Source of the DNA: Corella eumyota
Taxonomy: Eukaryota > Chordata > Ascidiacea > Phlebobranchia > Corellidae
Direction: 5' to 3'
Length of the DNA: 64,000 nucleotides
Assembly: GCA_963082875.1 (NCBI GenBank)
Contig: OY720099.1
Location: forward strand, 9,176,001-9,240,000
Positions within the stretch are counted from its first letter, which is position 1. Every line of letters starts with the position of its first letter. The notes under the pieces were generated by a model. It did not search any database. It had not been told where the DNA came from and was given only the letters and a program-made list of their open reading frames with translations. The translations under genes were made by a program, and so were the position numbers. Below are positions 26,442-38,330 of this stretch, piece after piece.

Positions 26442-27593
26442 AGGGGAACTCAACAGAAAAATAAGGCCATCTAATATGTTTTTTTTTAAATGAACTAAGT
26501 TTAAAACTGCAATTAAAAATATTTTCAGGCCTATAATAAGCCTCATTCGATGTTTTGAACTTCGACGGTAATGCCTTTATGACGTCACCGGGTTGTACGC
26601 AAATTTGTTAGCTATACGTTATAATGCACTCATAGGGTGTTTTAAAGTCGTACTAGTTTTCTATAACAGTTAAGTTATTATAACAACGTTAATAAGCTTC
26701 CCTAAGGATAGTTCTACATTGCACAAGTGTTTATATTTGTTTAGATAAGCAATAAATAAAAATTTTAGGCATGTTGCAAGAGTTAACATTCGACTGTTTT
26801 AGTTTAAACAAATACACTCATCGCCCTGCCAAACTGACTCGACTTATCATGTAGCAATACAAAAAATTATGTTAGTTAAACGACGCTAAAATATGTGGTA
26901 ATTTCTATTCTGTTACTACACGCTTCAAAAATTTGTATTATTGTATGAAAGGCAAAAAAATGAAGTCGCAAAAATGCAAACTAATAACAGTGATGAGAGT
27001 AGTGTTGTTTTACAAGAAACTGAGCATATCTGTTCGTGTTTAATTTAAAAACACTGTCAACTGAATAAGAGAGTCTAAGTTGCAAAAAAATTTTAAATTT
27101 TGAACACGCATTTATACAAGAACGTTGTTTTTTTAAATACCCTTTATTCAATGTGGTTTGTCTTAATAGAAATATACTAAAAGTTGCATTACTTATAATA
27201 AGCAAATTTTGTAAAAATCAACAAATAATTTGGCCTGTTTCATAATATTTCATACATACAAACACACAGTAGCAAAACTTTTTTGTCGCATCTAAACAAA
27301 TAAAAACCTTTGTGCAATGTAGAACTATCCTTGTGGGAGCTTATGAACGTTTCTATAATAGTTTTAACTAATATAGAAAACTAGTACGACTTTAAAACAG
27401 CGTATAAACGCATCATAACGTATAGCTCAAAAATTCGCGTACAACCCGGTGACGTCATAAAGGTTTGCCGCCAAGGTTTGAAACATTGAATCAGGCTTAT
27501 TACAAACACAAAAATATTTTTAATTACAGTTTTAAACTCATTACAGTTCAAAAAAACAGATAAGCTGACCTTATTTTTCTGTTCAGTTTTCCT
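26442..27593. mobile_element. TTAA-flanked element with about 290-base terminal inverted repeats
   Basis: The left end AGGGGAACTCAACAG and the inverted right end AGGAAAACTGAACAG are each bordered by TTAA (26438-26441 and 27594-27597), which fits a TTAA target-site duplication as used by piggyBac-type elements. The inverted arms extend about 290 bases (left to about 26735, right from about 27310) and share blocks such as CAGAAAAATAAGG, CGTACAAC with GGTGACGTCA, and GTAGAACTATCC. The roughly 570-base centre has no transposase, so the element is non-autonomous. It lies inside the larger inverted-repeat structure and so inserted later. Confidence 0.75.
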
Positions 27594-28272
27594 TTAACTG
27601 TCAGTAACTTTAATTAAAATCTTCCGATTGGGTCGACGGAGAGGGCTACAGTTACAGGCTAAAGAGTCTCGACGCCCAGTTTCAAACACCTTTCTTCGTT
27701 GTTGACCAAATCCGCTTATTTTGTATGGCGACAAAGAGGGGCACCTGGCCAAGAGACTAAGACAGCGGCAGGGTTTCACCAACTAGGCGTACCTTTCACT
27801 TTAAGCCCAAAATCCTTACGAAGACTGTATTCTAAAACCTTTTTCAGTATTATTTTCTTTAGTATAACTTTCATTCCGGCACCTTCAACTTTATTTGCCT
27901 CAAAACAGTTTTCGTATACCACAATTTCCCTACCACCTTTTTCAAATTTACTCCAAGCAGACCTTGTTATAGTTGTTGATGTTCGTGTTGTTTTACATAC
28001 ATTGACTAGTAAAAAACATAAGTTAATTAGTACAAAACAAGTTAGATAGTACAATGCTAATCTAGCTCATTTTAAGTATCCAAAAACATATATATTTGCT
28101 TTTTGCAATATTTTGAACACGTTGAACGTGGGTTGAAATATTAAATTCTCAGGGTAACTTACGTAATTATAAACGTCATGATAGTATTTGTTAAGTTACC
28201 GATCGCATAACAGTAACCATCATTGTTGACCTAATACCAATAAGACCCACGACATTCAAAATATACTCTAAG

Positions 28273-28406
28273 AAATTTACCGGAATTTTTAATAGTTTGC
28301 TCATGCGTGCAAAAAGTGCACGCAGCACTGTTTAGAGGTTTTAGTGTTGCCATTCTTAACAATTGAATAATTTTTGTAGTCACTTTTTGCCGATTTAGAT
28401 AGAACA
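28273..28406 (+). promoter_or_regulatory. Upstream region of SLC27 gene with candidate spliced-leader acceptor
   Basis: The segment just before the SLC27 start codon ends in GCCGATTTAG (AG at 28397-28398), only 8 bases before the ATG. Many ascidian mRNAs receive a trans-spliced leader at such unpaired acceptors, so this is a candidate site. No donor upstream pairs with it in an obvious coding exon. Confidence 0.35.
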
Positions 28407-31400
28407 ATGGAGTGGTTGTTGTCTTACATTGTGTTAATTGTACTTGGTCTACTTTGTTTGTGTAAAATTATAATGATCAAGATTCCATGGGTTTTTGATG
28501 ATTTTGCTTACATTTATTTTTTGGGAAAATTCTCTAAAGAGCTTAGTAAATTTGATAAAAACTTTATTACTCCAAGTGATCTGTAAGTTGTTATGCTTGT
28601 AATTTTTTTAATGTATATACCATCTTATTAATGAAATGTAAGAACCTATATTTTATTTTAAATAACATTTTTGCAACACTTTAAATGACATTTCTGCAAC
28701 ACAGCGAAGTTTGTAAGATATTCTTATGTAACAAGACATTTTTTGTTTGTTAGATTAGAAATACAGGCAAAGAATATTCCTAACAAAAACTTTATTCTAT
28801 TTGAAAATAAGAAATACACCTACAATAGCATGAATATTTGGGTAAACAAATTCGCCCATGCTCTGCAAAAACTGGGAATTAAAAGTAGAGATAAGGTAAA
28901 AGTTTAAAGACAAATAACATAATAATTATTTGTTATTTTTATAATATTTTATACTTTTTTAAAAACCCTTCAAAATTTTTTCATGCAAAAATGAATCTAA
29001 TTTTTGGGAAACACTAGGTGTAATTTGTCCAAAATTTCACCTATTAACTTATTAAAGTCTAATTTTGTAAATAACATCTGTGCTAGTACCAAATATAAAA
29101 CCCTTAACCTATTAAACAATTATTTATGATATGATATTTTGCTCTTTTTGTTGTTTTAGCATTATGTATTGCTATTTTAATATTTTTTGCCGAACTTGTT
29201 TTTTGTTGAATGACAATTTTTGTAAAAAAAAATTTTACAAGAAACCTTGAAAAACTTTTAAAATGATGTTTGTTGTAAGATAATAAAATAAAATGTTATC
29301 TAATTATAAATCATATATTTTTTTTTATCATATATTTTTTTATTATATATTTTTTGCTTTAGATTGGGATATTAATAAGAAATGAGCCAGTATTTATTAC
29401 CATCTGGTTTGCTGCAAACAGGGTTGGTGCTGTAGCTGTTTTTCTAAATTACAACCTTAAGATGAAACAACTTCTTCATTGTATTGACATTGCTGAGGTT
29501 AAGATGCTGGTTGTTGGAAATGAACCTATGTTACACGAGGTATTTTGTGCTTAAATTTACTTATAAGGTATTTTGTGCTGAAAAAATAATTTTGGTTTGT
29601 ATTTTTGTAAACAAGCCTTGCATTAATTTTGTAGAAATATGTTTAAAACAGCTTAATTTTGAGTTGGTTGTTAAAAATGATTTTTGTTGCTTATTAAAAA
29701 CTACAAATCAAGATGGTCTTTGCACCACTTCAGATAACACATCTGCTAAATTTTTTACAAAATGACAAATTTTAATGTAAAAAGTTAAAAACAGGTATAT
29801 TGCTTTTTTTTAAAATTGCTTTATAAGCAAAAACAAATGTTTCCTAGTTTCATAAAATATGCTTTGGTATATGCAAAAAAAAATTACAATTTATAGTTAG
29901 ACAACTTTTTTGGTAATCTTATCTCAACATATGAACATAATTTATCTTAGCAATTTTTATTACTACACAAAAAAAGAAAATAAGAATAAATAATAAACAT
30001 ATATCTTTATTTATATTCAATTTTAAACAAATAAGGTAATTTTAAAGGGTTTAAAGGAAATAGAAGATGCATTAATTGAACGCGGTATTATGTTGTACAA
30101 CTATGGCCCAAAAACATCAATGCTTAAATCTCTATTAAGTTGTGTTGGTGAGTTTTTAATAACAATTTCCCAATTTAGTTATTTAACTTTTTTCTAATTA
30201 AGATTGTCAAAACATAAAAACTATTTCGAAACCTGTTTTGCAATTTTTCGATATTTAAATTTTACCAATAAATATTGACTTTAAAGAAATGCAAAATTAA
30301 AATTAGAGCTATTTCTTTTTAAAATAAATATTTAGTCGATACTGAGTTTGGTAATGTAATTTAAAATATCACATATTTTATCAATCATACACTTATAATT
30401 TTAATTAACTACTTGTATAAGTTTAATAAAAAATTTAAACAATAACCACAAACAAACGACATTATCAATATTTTTGAGACAAATTTAAAAATATGAGAAA
30501 AATTATTTTCTAATGTGGGCTACACAACATTTTATGACTTAATATATTTTCAAAGGTAAATCTGGTTATGAATTGTATGATCTATAATTTAAGTTTGTGC
30601 ATTACAAAAAAATAAACATTACTATTTAATATCATAAACAGTATTACAAATTACAATACAATTTTACATAGCGTATACATTGCCACCTTAGTGGCAATCT
30701 GCTTTTTACATTGCCACGTCAAATTATTACTTGATTATTATTATAGCTAAGCTACAACAATCAGCTACTAGCTGTCACAATTACCAAGGCAAATTCATTA
30801 CATAATAATATTTCACAATCAATATGAATAAACATGAGATTATAAGAATGTAACAATAACAATTGATAATTGGCCGGTAATAATAATAATATTTTATCAA
30901 CAAATTAAATTTAAGTTGGGCATAAACAAATTATAAAGTTGCAGAACAAATAAAAAACAATAAAGTACATCTAAGCATCCCTGATGATTAGTGATGTAAT
31001 GGTATGGTGTTTAAAAATAAAGATTTTAAACTAAATTGGTATATGGCAAACAGTTTAAACTTGCACTACCATGTTAATTTTTTCTTCTAAAAAAAGATTT
31101 TTTTTGCAATTATTTTGTAATTATTCTTTTTTATGGCCTGGAGCTTCTGGCTCAGTCTTAGAAGGCAAACATATATTTATAATGATTTGGTACAAGTTTA
31201 AACATGTGAAATATAACATATTAACAATTTTTTAAGTTTTCTTTTGTTAATACAATATTTTAAGTCACATTATTTAATTTCTAGTTTCTATTAAAAAAGT
31301 ATCTAATACTGATTTGGTATTAGTTGGTTAGTAATTTAAAATAAGTACTAAATTTAACCATTTTTAGTTTTATTTAAATATATAGAATTGTTGGAAGTCT

Positions 31401-34400
31401 TGGATCAATTTGTCTATTTTAAGGTTTAAATAATTTTAGCTGTATTAAGTGTTATTTTTGTACTTAATATCAGTTTTTACATTCCATTAATAAAGTAATT
31501 TTTCTTAAACGGCGGGTAAAAATGTTATTAGTTAAATTAAATCACATTTGTTTTTTACTGAATGTTTGTTTAATTTAAATTTAAATCTTGTTCTATCAAT
31601 ACCAAAAACTCTTTTTAAAGCTTAGTTTATCAGCCATGCTATTTTTCAACAGTCAACAAGTTAAAAGTAAAACTTTGTTCTTGATTTAAAACATGCACTA
31701 ATTTAAGCTAAAAAAACTTTAACTTTGTTGTAAATTATTTATTTTAATTTATTTTGTTGTTTAATATTTTCAGTAATTTTAAATTTGAATAGTGGCAAAG
31801 AGCAAATTTCTTTTTATAAATTATGACCTAAAAGATTTAAAAATGGCAAGTTTGTTACAATAAACAATAACGTATTGTTTATTGTAGTAAGGTACCATTT
31901 ATTATTTGTATCATAGCAATACATGATTTAAAGCATGTTCAATCATTTTTAATTGTTATATATTTTGATTATATGTTTTTAAAATAAGATAACTATGATA
32001 TTGGTATATTTTTATAATAGCCTAACTGTTGTAATATGAAATATATATACATATATAAATATATATACATATATAAATATATATATATATATATTTATAT
32101 AAATATATTAATTTATTATAAATTTTAAGCCTAAACTCTAAACTAAACTAGTATATACACTAAATGTTTTACCTAATAAATAAAAAAATGTGATAGAACA
32201 AGAGTCCTCTGACAAGGTTGTGAGTGATTGGAAGGTGGGCAGGGATCCCTCTGAAGCACTCTGTTATATATTCACATCTGGCACGACAGGTAACAATGGT
32301 AATTCCACTTAATTCCAAACACAATTGATTGGGTCATTTTTTTTTAGAAAATCAAAGTTTTAATAACAACATTTTACAAAAATTAAAGTCGACATTTTTA
32401 TAAATTAAAGAGCATTTCCTTAAGGAGGTTTAGGGTATTGCTGGGGCTTATAAAAATGTCCTAATGTCAGTATTGGTTATTAGGCATAATGTTTTCAATC
32501 AAATTAGGCATAAGGTTTTCAATCAAACAAATCAAATCAATCAAAAAAATTTTCATTTGTTGAACTGATATTCAGTCATATGACATAATCTAAAAAATGG
32601 TGTTACTAACTTATTTAACTTTTTTTACATTTTTTTTTATTTTAAAAAGTTAAGTTATACTCTGAAATTAAAAAAAAATATATATGTAAAATATATTTAA
32701 AAAAAAATTAGGCTGTGAAACGCCCTTGACTTATTTTACTCATTATTTGCATTAATTAAAAAATCACTTTTAAGTTATTTAAAATTTTTTTAGGTCTTCC
32801 TAAAGCTGTAAACATAAAAAATCGAAGATTATGGATTTTAGGTCTACTTCCTTTGACTATTTATAAACCCAGTGACATTTTATACTGTTCCTTACCCCTG
32901 TATCACGGTTCTCCTGCTGGTATAGGGGTGCTTGGGGTTCTGAATATGGGTTTGTTTTTTGTTTTTTTTGTTAGACTCACAAGAGTAAGTACTGATTGCA
33001 ACATTTTACTTAAGTTTACTCAAGTAAGTTTGTACACATAAAAGCTTTAAGACAAATTATAGCAAAGTCATTTGTTTTCAACATGTCCCCTATTTAACGG
33101 TAAAATTAAATCTTTTTAAGAATTAAAATTTATTTTTAGGCTCCACAATTGTTTTAAGAAAGAAATTTTCAGCAAGTCAAATGTGGGATGATTGCCGAAA
33201 ATATAACATTACAATTGTTTTATATATTGGGGAAACTATGAGATATGTTTGCAAACAACCACCGGTATTTTTTTAAGTTATATACTTCATTATGTATTTC
33301 TTTATCTTTGATGTGAAAAGGCCAATTTCTTGGCTCACATAAGGTTACATTTATTACCCCAATACAATCTTAAGTTGTTTCAGGAAGTTTCAAATATTAT
33401 TAATATTGTTGACCAATATTTAATCTAAAAGGTTTTAGATTCAGCAGGATTTTGTATTGTTTATAGTGCCATAATCAAGGGCATTAAATATTAAGTAATA
33501 TTGTAACCAAATAAAAGCAATAACCAAGTAGGCCAACAGTGTTCCATGACTGGCCTAATTATACGGCCCCAAGAAGATACAAAGTACTAAATTAAAGCAT
33601 TAATTCAAGTCTGCACCGCGAAGGCGCATCAGGCAACCCGAACTAAAACGTTATTAATGAAAGTTACAAAACATTACAATATTGAATTAATGATGGGAAA
33701 TAACATTTTTAAATTTAATCATTTTAGACCATTAAGGATCAAAACCACAAGGTTCGAGCACTTATAGGAAATGGGTTAAGATCAGACACCTGGAGGACCC
33801 TTCTTCATCGCTATGGTAATCACATTAAAGTGCACGAGTTGTATGGGGCAACTGAGGGTAATGCTGGGTTAATGAATCTGAGTGGGCAATTTGGGTGTAT
33901 TGGCATATTAGGACCATTATTAAAGGTTATATTTTAAAATTTTATAAAATACCATTTTTTTACATTTTTACTATGTATTATTTTTACATAGTATGTATTG
34001 TTTTGAAATGGTATCATTTTTTATGTCTAGTGCATTATTTTTATAATTAATAGTTAATTGCTTAACCTATAGGTACTTGACCACTTTATTTATGTGCTAT
34101 TTAGTTTTTTGTACATTATAAATTATTGTTTGATTAAATATACACATTTTTTGTGCACAACTTCTGTGTTTTTGTGTAAATTTTAAAAGATTAAAATACA
34201 TTGTACTTGCATTTTTAGCTTGTCTTACCGCTTACACTCGTAAAATTTGATGTTAGAACTGAAACTATTATAAAGGATAAAAATGGAAGGTAATGGTGGT
34301 TCAATAATTAAAATTTCGTTATGTTGTTTTATTTACTTATTAATATAAATAACAAAATTTGTATTAGTTAGTAAAAGTTTGGGTCTGTATGTTTTTGTTG

Positions 34401-35898
34401 TTTCTATTTTAGCTTAAACTAATATTTTAGACCGCTTTCTCCAAAAACCAATGAACCCGGGCTAGCAGTTGGAAAAATAACAAATTTTTCAACAATTTCA
34501 AGTTATAAAGGAAAAAAAAGTCTCACTGATAAAAAAATTATTAGAAATTTATTTAAGGTAGCAATTTAAACATTACATGGTTTTATTGTATTTACTTGTT
34601 CTTAAAGTAAGAATATTCGCCTTACTGCAAAACCGTTCAAATTTTCTTAGCTAATATTAGATATTTATGACTTGCTAATTTTGCTGTTTAAATTAATTTG
34701 TGATAATTGCAAAAACTATCACTGCAAAATGCAATCTGAATAATTTTAAATAAATGATTTTAAAGGTTAGTTGTATTTTTAACACAATAAAAAAATAGGG
34801 TTAAGATTTAGAGAGTAATTTTAGTTTTCTTGTTTTAATAGAAAGGTGATGAATATTTCAACACGGGTGACCTAATGATGCTGGATGAAAATTATCGACT
34901 TTATTTTTGTGATCGAGTTGGAGATACTTTTCGATGGAAAGGTGAAAATATTTCAACAAACGAAATTTCTGATATTCTTGTTCAAGCTGATGGTGTCCAA
35001 GAAGCCAATGTTTATGGAGTCCATCTTCCAGGTCCTTTTAGTTTGTATTGATATTAATAAATTATATATTTTTTTGGGGGAATCTTTTTCTTTGATGTGA
35101 AAAGAACAACATAATCATAGGGTTACCTTTGACCCAGTCAACAGTTGCTTTAGGCATTTTAAAACACACACTATTAAAAATTAGCTGATAAACTGCTTAT
35201 TGTTATTAGCAAAAGTCCAAATTGTTTATAGTGTCTTATTAAAAGGCGCTACAACATAAAACAGTGGGGATCAAACCTATGACACTTGCCGCAGGCGTGC
35301 TGTGTAAAAGTCAAAAACATAAAAAATCTCAGTCTTGAAGTATTTCCATTATGTTGTATACACAAAGGGTTTACAATAAAATCTTCTTTCAGCCTACATG
35401 TTAAACATCATATCAAGTACGAAAATTTTAAAATTGTTAAACTAATTAATTATTTGAACTAAAAAAGAACCCAGTAAACTTTTTGTGTAAACATTTTTTA
35501 AAGATATTTAATTAAATCAAGGTTGTGAGGGCAGAGCAGGAATGGTGTCCCTTGTTTTACAGGAGTTAACAAATTTTAATGGCAAGTATATGTACACTTA
35601 CATCTGTAAAAACATCTCCTCTTATGCAAGACCAATTTTTATCAGGTAAGTGTTACTTGGATAAATATATTGAATTGTTAAAATTTATTAATTTTGGTCA
35701 TTTTTTTTCCAAAGAATTCAAGAAAAACTGGAATTGACTGGAAGCTTTAAACAAATAAAATTTAATCTTCACACTGAAGGAATTGATTTAAAAAAGATAA
35801 ACAGTTCAATTTATTTTCTTGATCATGAACAAAGATCCTATGTGACATATACTAAAGAAATCCAGGAGAAAATTGAAAATTTGAAAATCAATTTGTGA
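28407..35898 (+). CDS. SLC27/FATP very-long-chain acyl-CoA synthetase, thirteen exons
   Basis: FATP enzymes activate long and very-long-chain fatty acids (some members bile acids) to CoA thioesters at ER, peroxisome or plasma membranes, using ATP. Exons are 28407-28582, 28754-28895, 29363-29539, 30036-30147, 32197-32289, 32794-32949, 33140-33264, 33728-33925, 34219-34289, 34431-34557, 34842-35031, 35522-35645 and 35715-35898. Phases agree and give 624 residues, close to human SLC27A2 (620). The protein has an N-terminal membrane helix, the AMP-binding motif [14 protein letters not shown] at about residue 226, the family motifs [18 protein letters not shown] and ELYGATEGN, and the FATP signature [15 protein letters not shown] near residue 482. 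Alignment by eye favours SLC27A2/A6. Two alternative acceptors for exon 4 (30048, 30057) are also in frame. Intron 4 is about 2 kb and contains an AT microsatellite. SINE pieces lie in introns 7 and 11. Confidence 0.95.
32036..32112. repeat. AT-rich microsatellite in SLC27 intron 4
   Basis: This stretch consists of TA and TATATACA/TATAAATA units in near-continuous array, about 75 bases upstream of the branch region of exon 5. No other feature is seen in it. Confidence 0.8.
33310..33490 (-). mobile_element. SINE body fragment in SLC27 intron 7
   Basis: It shares GTGAAAAGGCCAATTTCTTGG, a CCAATACAATCT block, GTTGACCAATATTTAATCT and TTGTATTGTTTATAG with the copies at 35.1, 48.6 and 49.7 kb. The tRNA-like head, which would lie on the right, is missing, so it is 5'-truncated relative to the minus-strand element. 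Confidence 0.55.
35083..35322 (-). mobile_element. SINE copy in SLC27 intron 11
   Basis: On the minus strand this has the B-box-like GGTTTGATCCCCACTG, followed by TGTTGTAGCGCC and the family body ending near CTTTTCACATCAAAG. It matches the pieces at 16.0, 33.4, 48.7 and 49.7 kb. It lies about 200 bases before the exon 12 acceptor. Confidence 0.65.
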
Positions 35899-35911
35899 GA
35901 AGGTTTAATTA

Positions 35912-35917
35912 AATAAA
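35912..35917 (+). terminator. Polyadenylation signal of SLC27 gene
   Basis: AATAAA lies 13 bases beyond the TGA stop, implying a very short 3' untranslated region if it is used. Confidence 0.5.
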
Positions 35918-36574
35918 GTTTAGATTTATTATTTAATAAATCGTTTTTTTATAAATATATTAATCATATTTCCTAGTGTTATTCCAAAAGAAAATTTATA
36001 TAATTGATACTTAGTTTAAAACTGTTATAACACATTATAACACAAACGTTTTTATAGTTTTTAGGTAAATCATTATTCTTTACAAAAACCTGTTATGCAA
36101 TCTTCTTCATTTCACAATTAAAAAAAAAATTAAAATTAATCAATAAAATGTTATTTTTGGGTTTATTATTGTATAAACACTTTTGTATTTTTATTGTATA
36201 CATAATATGCATATTATTAATAGGTTTTTATTTGCCTATTTATTTTTTTCTATATAAACTTAACCTGTTTTATGATATTTAATTTTATAGTTAATATGAG
36301 CCATATTTTTTACACGTGTAAATAAAAAGCAGCAAAAAACAAATACTTTTTAATAAACTTAAAAGAATAGTCTAATAAAATGTTCTCAGTAAAATAATTG
36401 ATCTTTGTCAGTAGCTCGATATCGAATTTGTTATTAAATTACTTTATTCAAAAAGCAAAGAATTTAACACTACTGTTTTAAATTGACGACTGGAATATTT
36501 ATACTTTCAGTTTAAAAAATACCATTAAGAATTGAAATAGTTTTAATACAATCATGACGTAAAGCAATCATTAT

Positions 36575-36626
36575 TTGTGTGATCATTGCGTATATACTTT
36601 TTGTGTGATCATTGCGTATATACTTT
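36575..36626. repeat. Exact 26-base tandem duplication
   Basis: TTGTGTGATCATTGCGTATA plus six more bases occurs twice, back to back (36575-36600 and 36601-36626), without a mismatch, so the duplication is recent. Confidence 0.85.
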
Positions 36627-37049
36627 TTTTGGTGGCTTCGCCAGTTATTATGTTAAAAACTGGAAAAACACAAACATGTTTTGGTATGAGGTAAATAATA
36701 CCTTTTAGTTGTTTTAAATTGAAGTATAGTATTTTGTGGTCAAAACATTTTTTATTTTTTTTTTCTTTAAATATAGGATTTTGACACATTTCAGTCACAA
36801 CTAGACTAAAACTTTCTATCAATTCAACAGTCCAATGTCGTAGGCACTATGTAAAAGACGGAGTGCTTGTGCGGAGTGTTTTGATTTCTTTTATTTATTA
36901 TTTTTTAAATTTTTTATTGGCATCACTTTTGGTAGCGTCATCAGAATGTTATGTTCGTACGATGATAGCATAAGGTTAACATACAACCATATGTGGTACA
37001 TAAAATGTAGAAAACTTTACGAAGCAGATACTGATACTGACAAATGATA

Positions 37050-37475
37050 ATAACTTTCAGGCGGAAATAACGTCATAATTATTGTGTGCTACATTTTTAT
37101 TGCCCATTTTCTAAAGTAAATTTAATTTGCAATCGAATGATGCTAACTAGAAGTTGGCACCAAGGGGATAAAGTGGTTAACGGAAGCATTATTTGACGAA
37201 ATTACGTAGTTTGCTTATCAGTTTTTAGGCAGAAATGACGTAACAACCCCTGTGTGCCACTTTCCCAAAGTAAATTTAATTTTCATTCGAATAATGCTAA
37301 CTAGAAGTTGGCACCAAGGGGATAAAGGGGTCAACGGGAGCATTATTTGACGAAATTACGTATTTTAATTATCAGTTTTTGGGCGAAAATGACGTCATGA
37401 CTCCTGTTTGCCACATTTTTATAGCTACGTTTCCAAAGTAAATTTAATTTGCAATCAAATGATGCTAACTAGAAG
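37050..37475. repeat. Tandem repeat, 154-168 base unit, about 2.6 copies
   Basis: The units share AAGTAAATTTAATTT, ATGCTAACTAGAAGTTGGCA, CCAAGGGGATAAAG and GACGAAATTACGTA, and each has a block GGC(A/G)(G/A)AAAT(G/A)ACGT. Unit starts near 37059, 37227 and 37381 give spacings of 168 and 154. The third unit is truncated. There is no coding potential. Confidence 0.8.
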
Positions 37476-37572
37476 TTTCCGTATTACGAAACTAATGTCA
37501 AAATTTTGCCTTAACTTGTTTGACCAAATATGAGCATTGTATGACCAATGATATATAATAAATATTATGGTT

Positions 37573-37830
37573 CCATGACATTTGAACCCCTTACATTTGA
37601 ACACCTTACAACTGAATCCTTTTATTTAAACCCATTTTATTCAACCCCTTCATTTGAACTCCTTTTAACTGAACCCCATACATCTAAACCCTTTCATCTG
37701 AACCCCTTACATTTGAACCTGTACATTTAAAATTCTTTATCTGAACCCCTTACATTTGAAACTTTTACATTTAAAACCCTTACTTTTAAACCCCTTACAT
37801 TTAAACCCTTTTGTCTGAACCTTTATATCC
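37573..37830. repeat. Minisatellite, about 16-base unit
   Basis: Roughly fifteen diverged units of the type TTTGAACCCCTTACA follow one another. The apparent open frame across part of it is a by-product of the repeat. Confidence 0.8.
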
Positions 37831-38148
37831 GTTTCATGTTAACCCCGTTATAATAAATTGTATTTTTAATTACGTAATAACGCATGTTTTATTCTTTAAA
37901 CCATGCATACTACCAAAATGCTGTTTTCCATCAATCCCAGGAGTATTACAAGCCTTGTGGCAAAATAGAATAATAAACCTAATAACACAATTAATTTGAA
38001 CCCTTTTTCTAAAAGGTTTGTTATAATTTAGAAGTAATTCGCAAAAACTTTGGATCTTTAAACAGTATGGCTCTGGGTCATACAATCTAAATTCAAATTA
38101 AAGTATGTTGTTGTTATATTTTAAATTTTAATAATTTTAGTCGTGTAG

Positions 38149-38330
38149 TCAGTGGCGGCTCGTGGGGCAAATAAAAGAGGGGGCTAATTTAATAAAATCA
38201 CAGCACCACTAAGGAGGTCCGGGGTGATGTTCCCCCGGAAGATTTTTTCGATATTGATGGCCGTGAATCGGCTCTTTTAGATACAAAACGGTCTTTTTTA
38301 TATTACCTAAGATTGAAAAAGGAATGCTAG
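38149..38330. mobile_element. Possible DNA transposon end, hAT-like
   Basis: CAGTGGCGGCTCGTGGGGC begins a short segment with higher GC content than its surroundings, typical of the outer end of many hAT-type elements. A matching inverted end was not found nearby, so it is either a solo end or a heavily decayed copy. Confidence 0.35.

Larger units (their letters stand above)
24905..28272. mobile_element. 3.4-kb inverted-repeat-bounded element with nested insertion
   Basis: The left flank (about 24905-25095) reappears as the reverse complement at about 28110-28272. Shared blocks include CAACAATGATGGTTACTGTT, AACTTAACAAATACTATC and ACGTTCAACGTGTT. Both outer edges contain CCGGTA. The left arm also has a local duplication of CCTACGTTCAACGTGTTTAA. 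A third, diverged partial copy lies alone at 39850-39960, supporting a dispersed family. Between the arms lie a minisatellite and a separate TTAA-flanked element, but no recognisable transposase, so it is probably a non-autonomous DNA transposon later invaded by others. Exact ends and target duplication are unclear. Confidence 0.55.

Noticed and set aside
27776-28054. Minus-strand open frame of 92 codons with a hydrophobic start
   Set aside because: It would begin at TTG, not ATG, has a stop directly upstream, and lies inside a repeat-bounded region. There is no family similarity, so the signal-peptide look is probably chance.
37548-37730. Plus-strand open frame with repeated Leu/Pro/Phe pattern
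   Set aside because: The pattern comes from translating a 16-base minisatellite.
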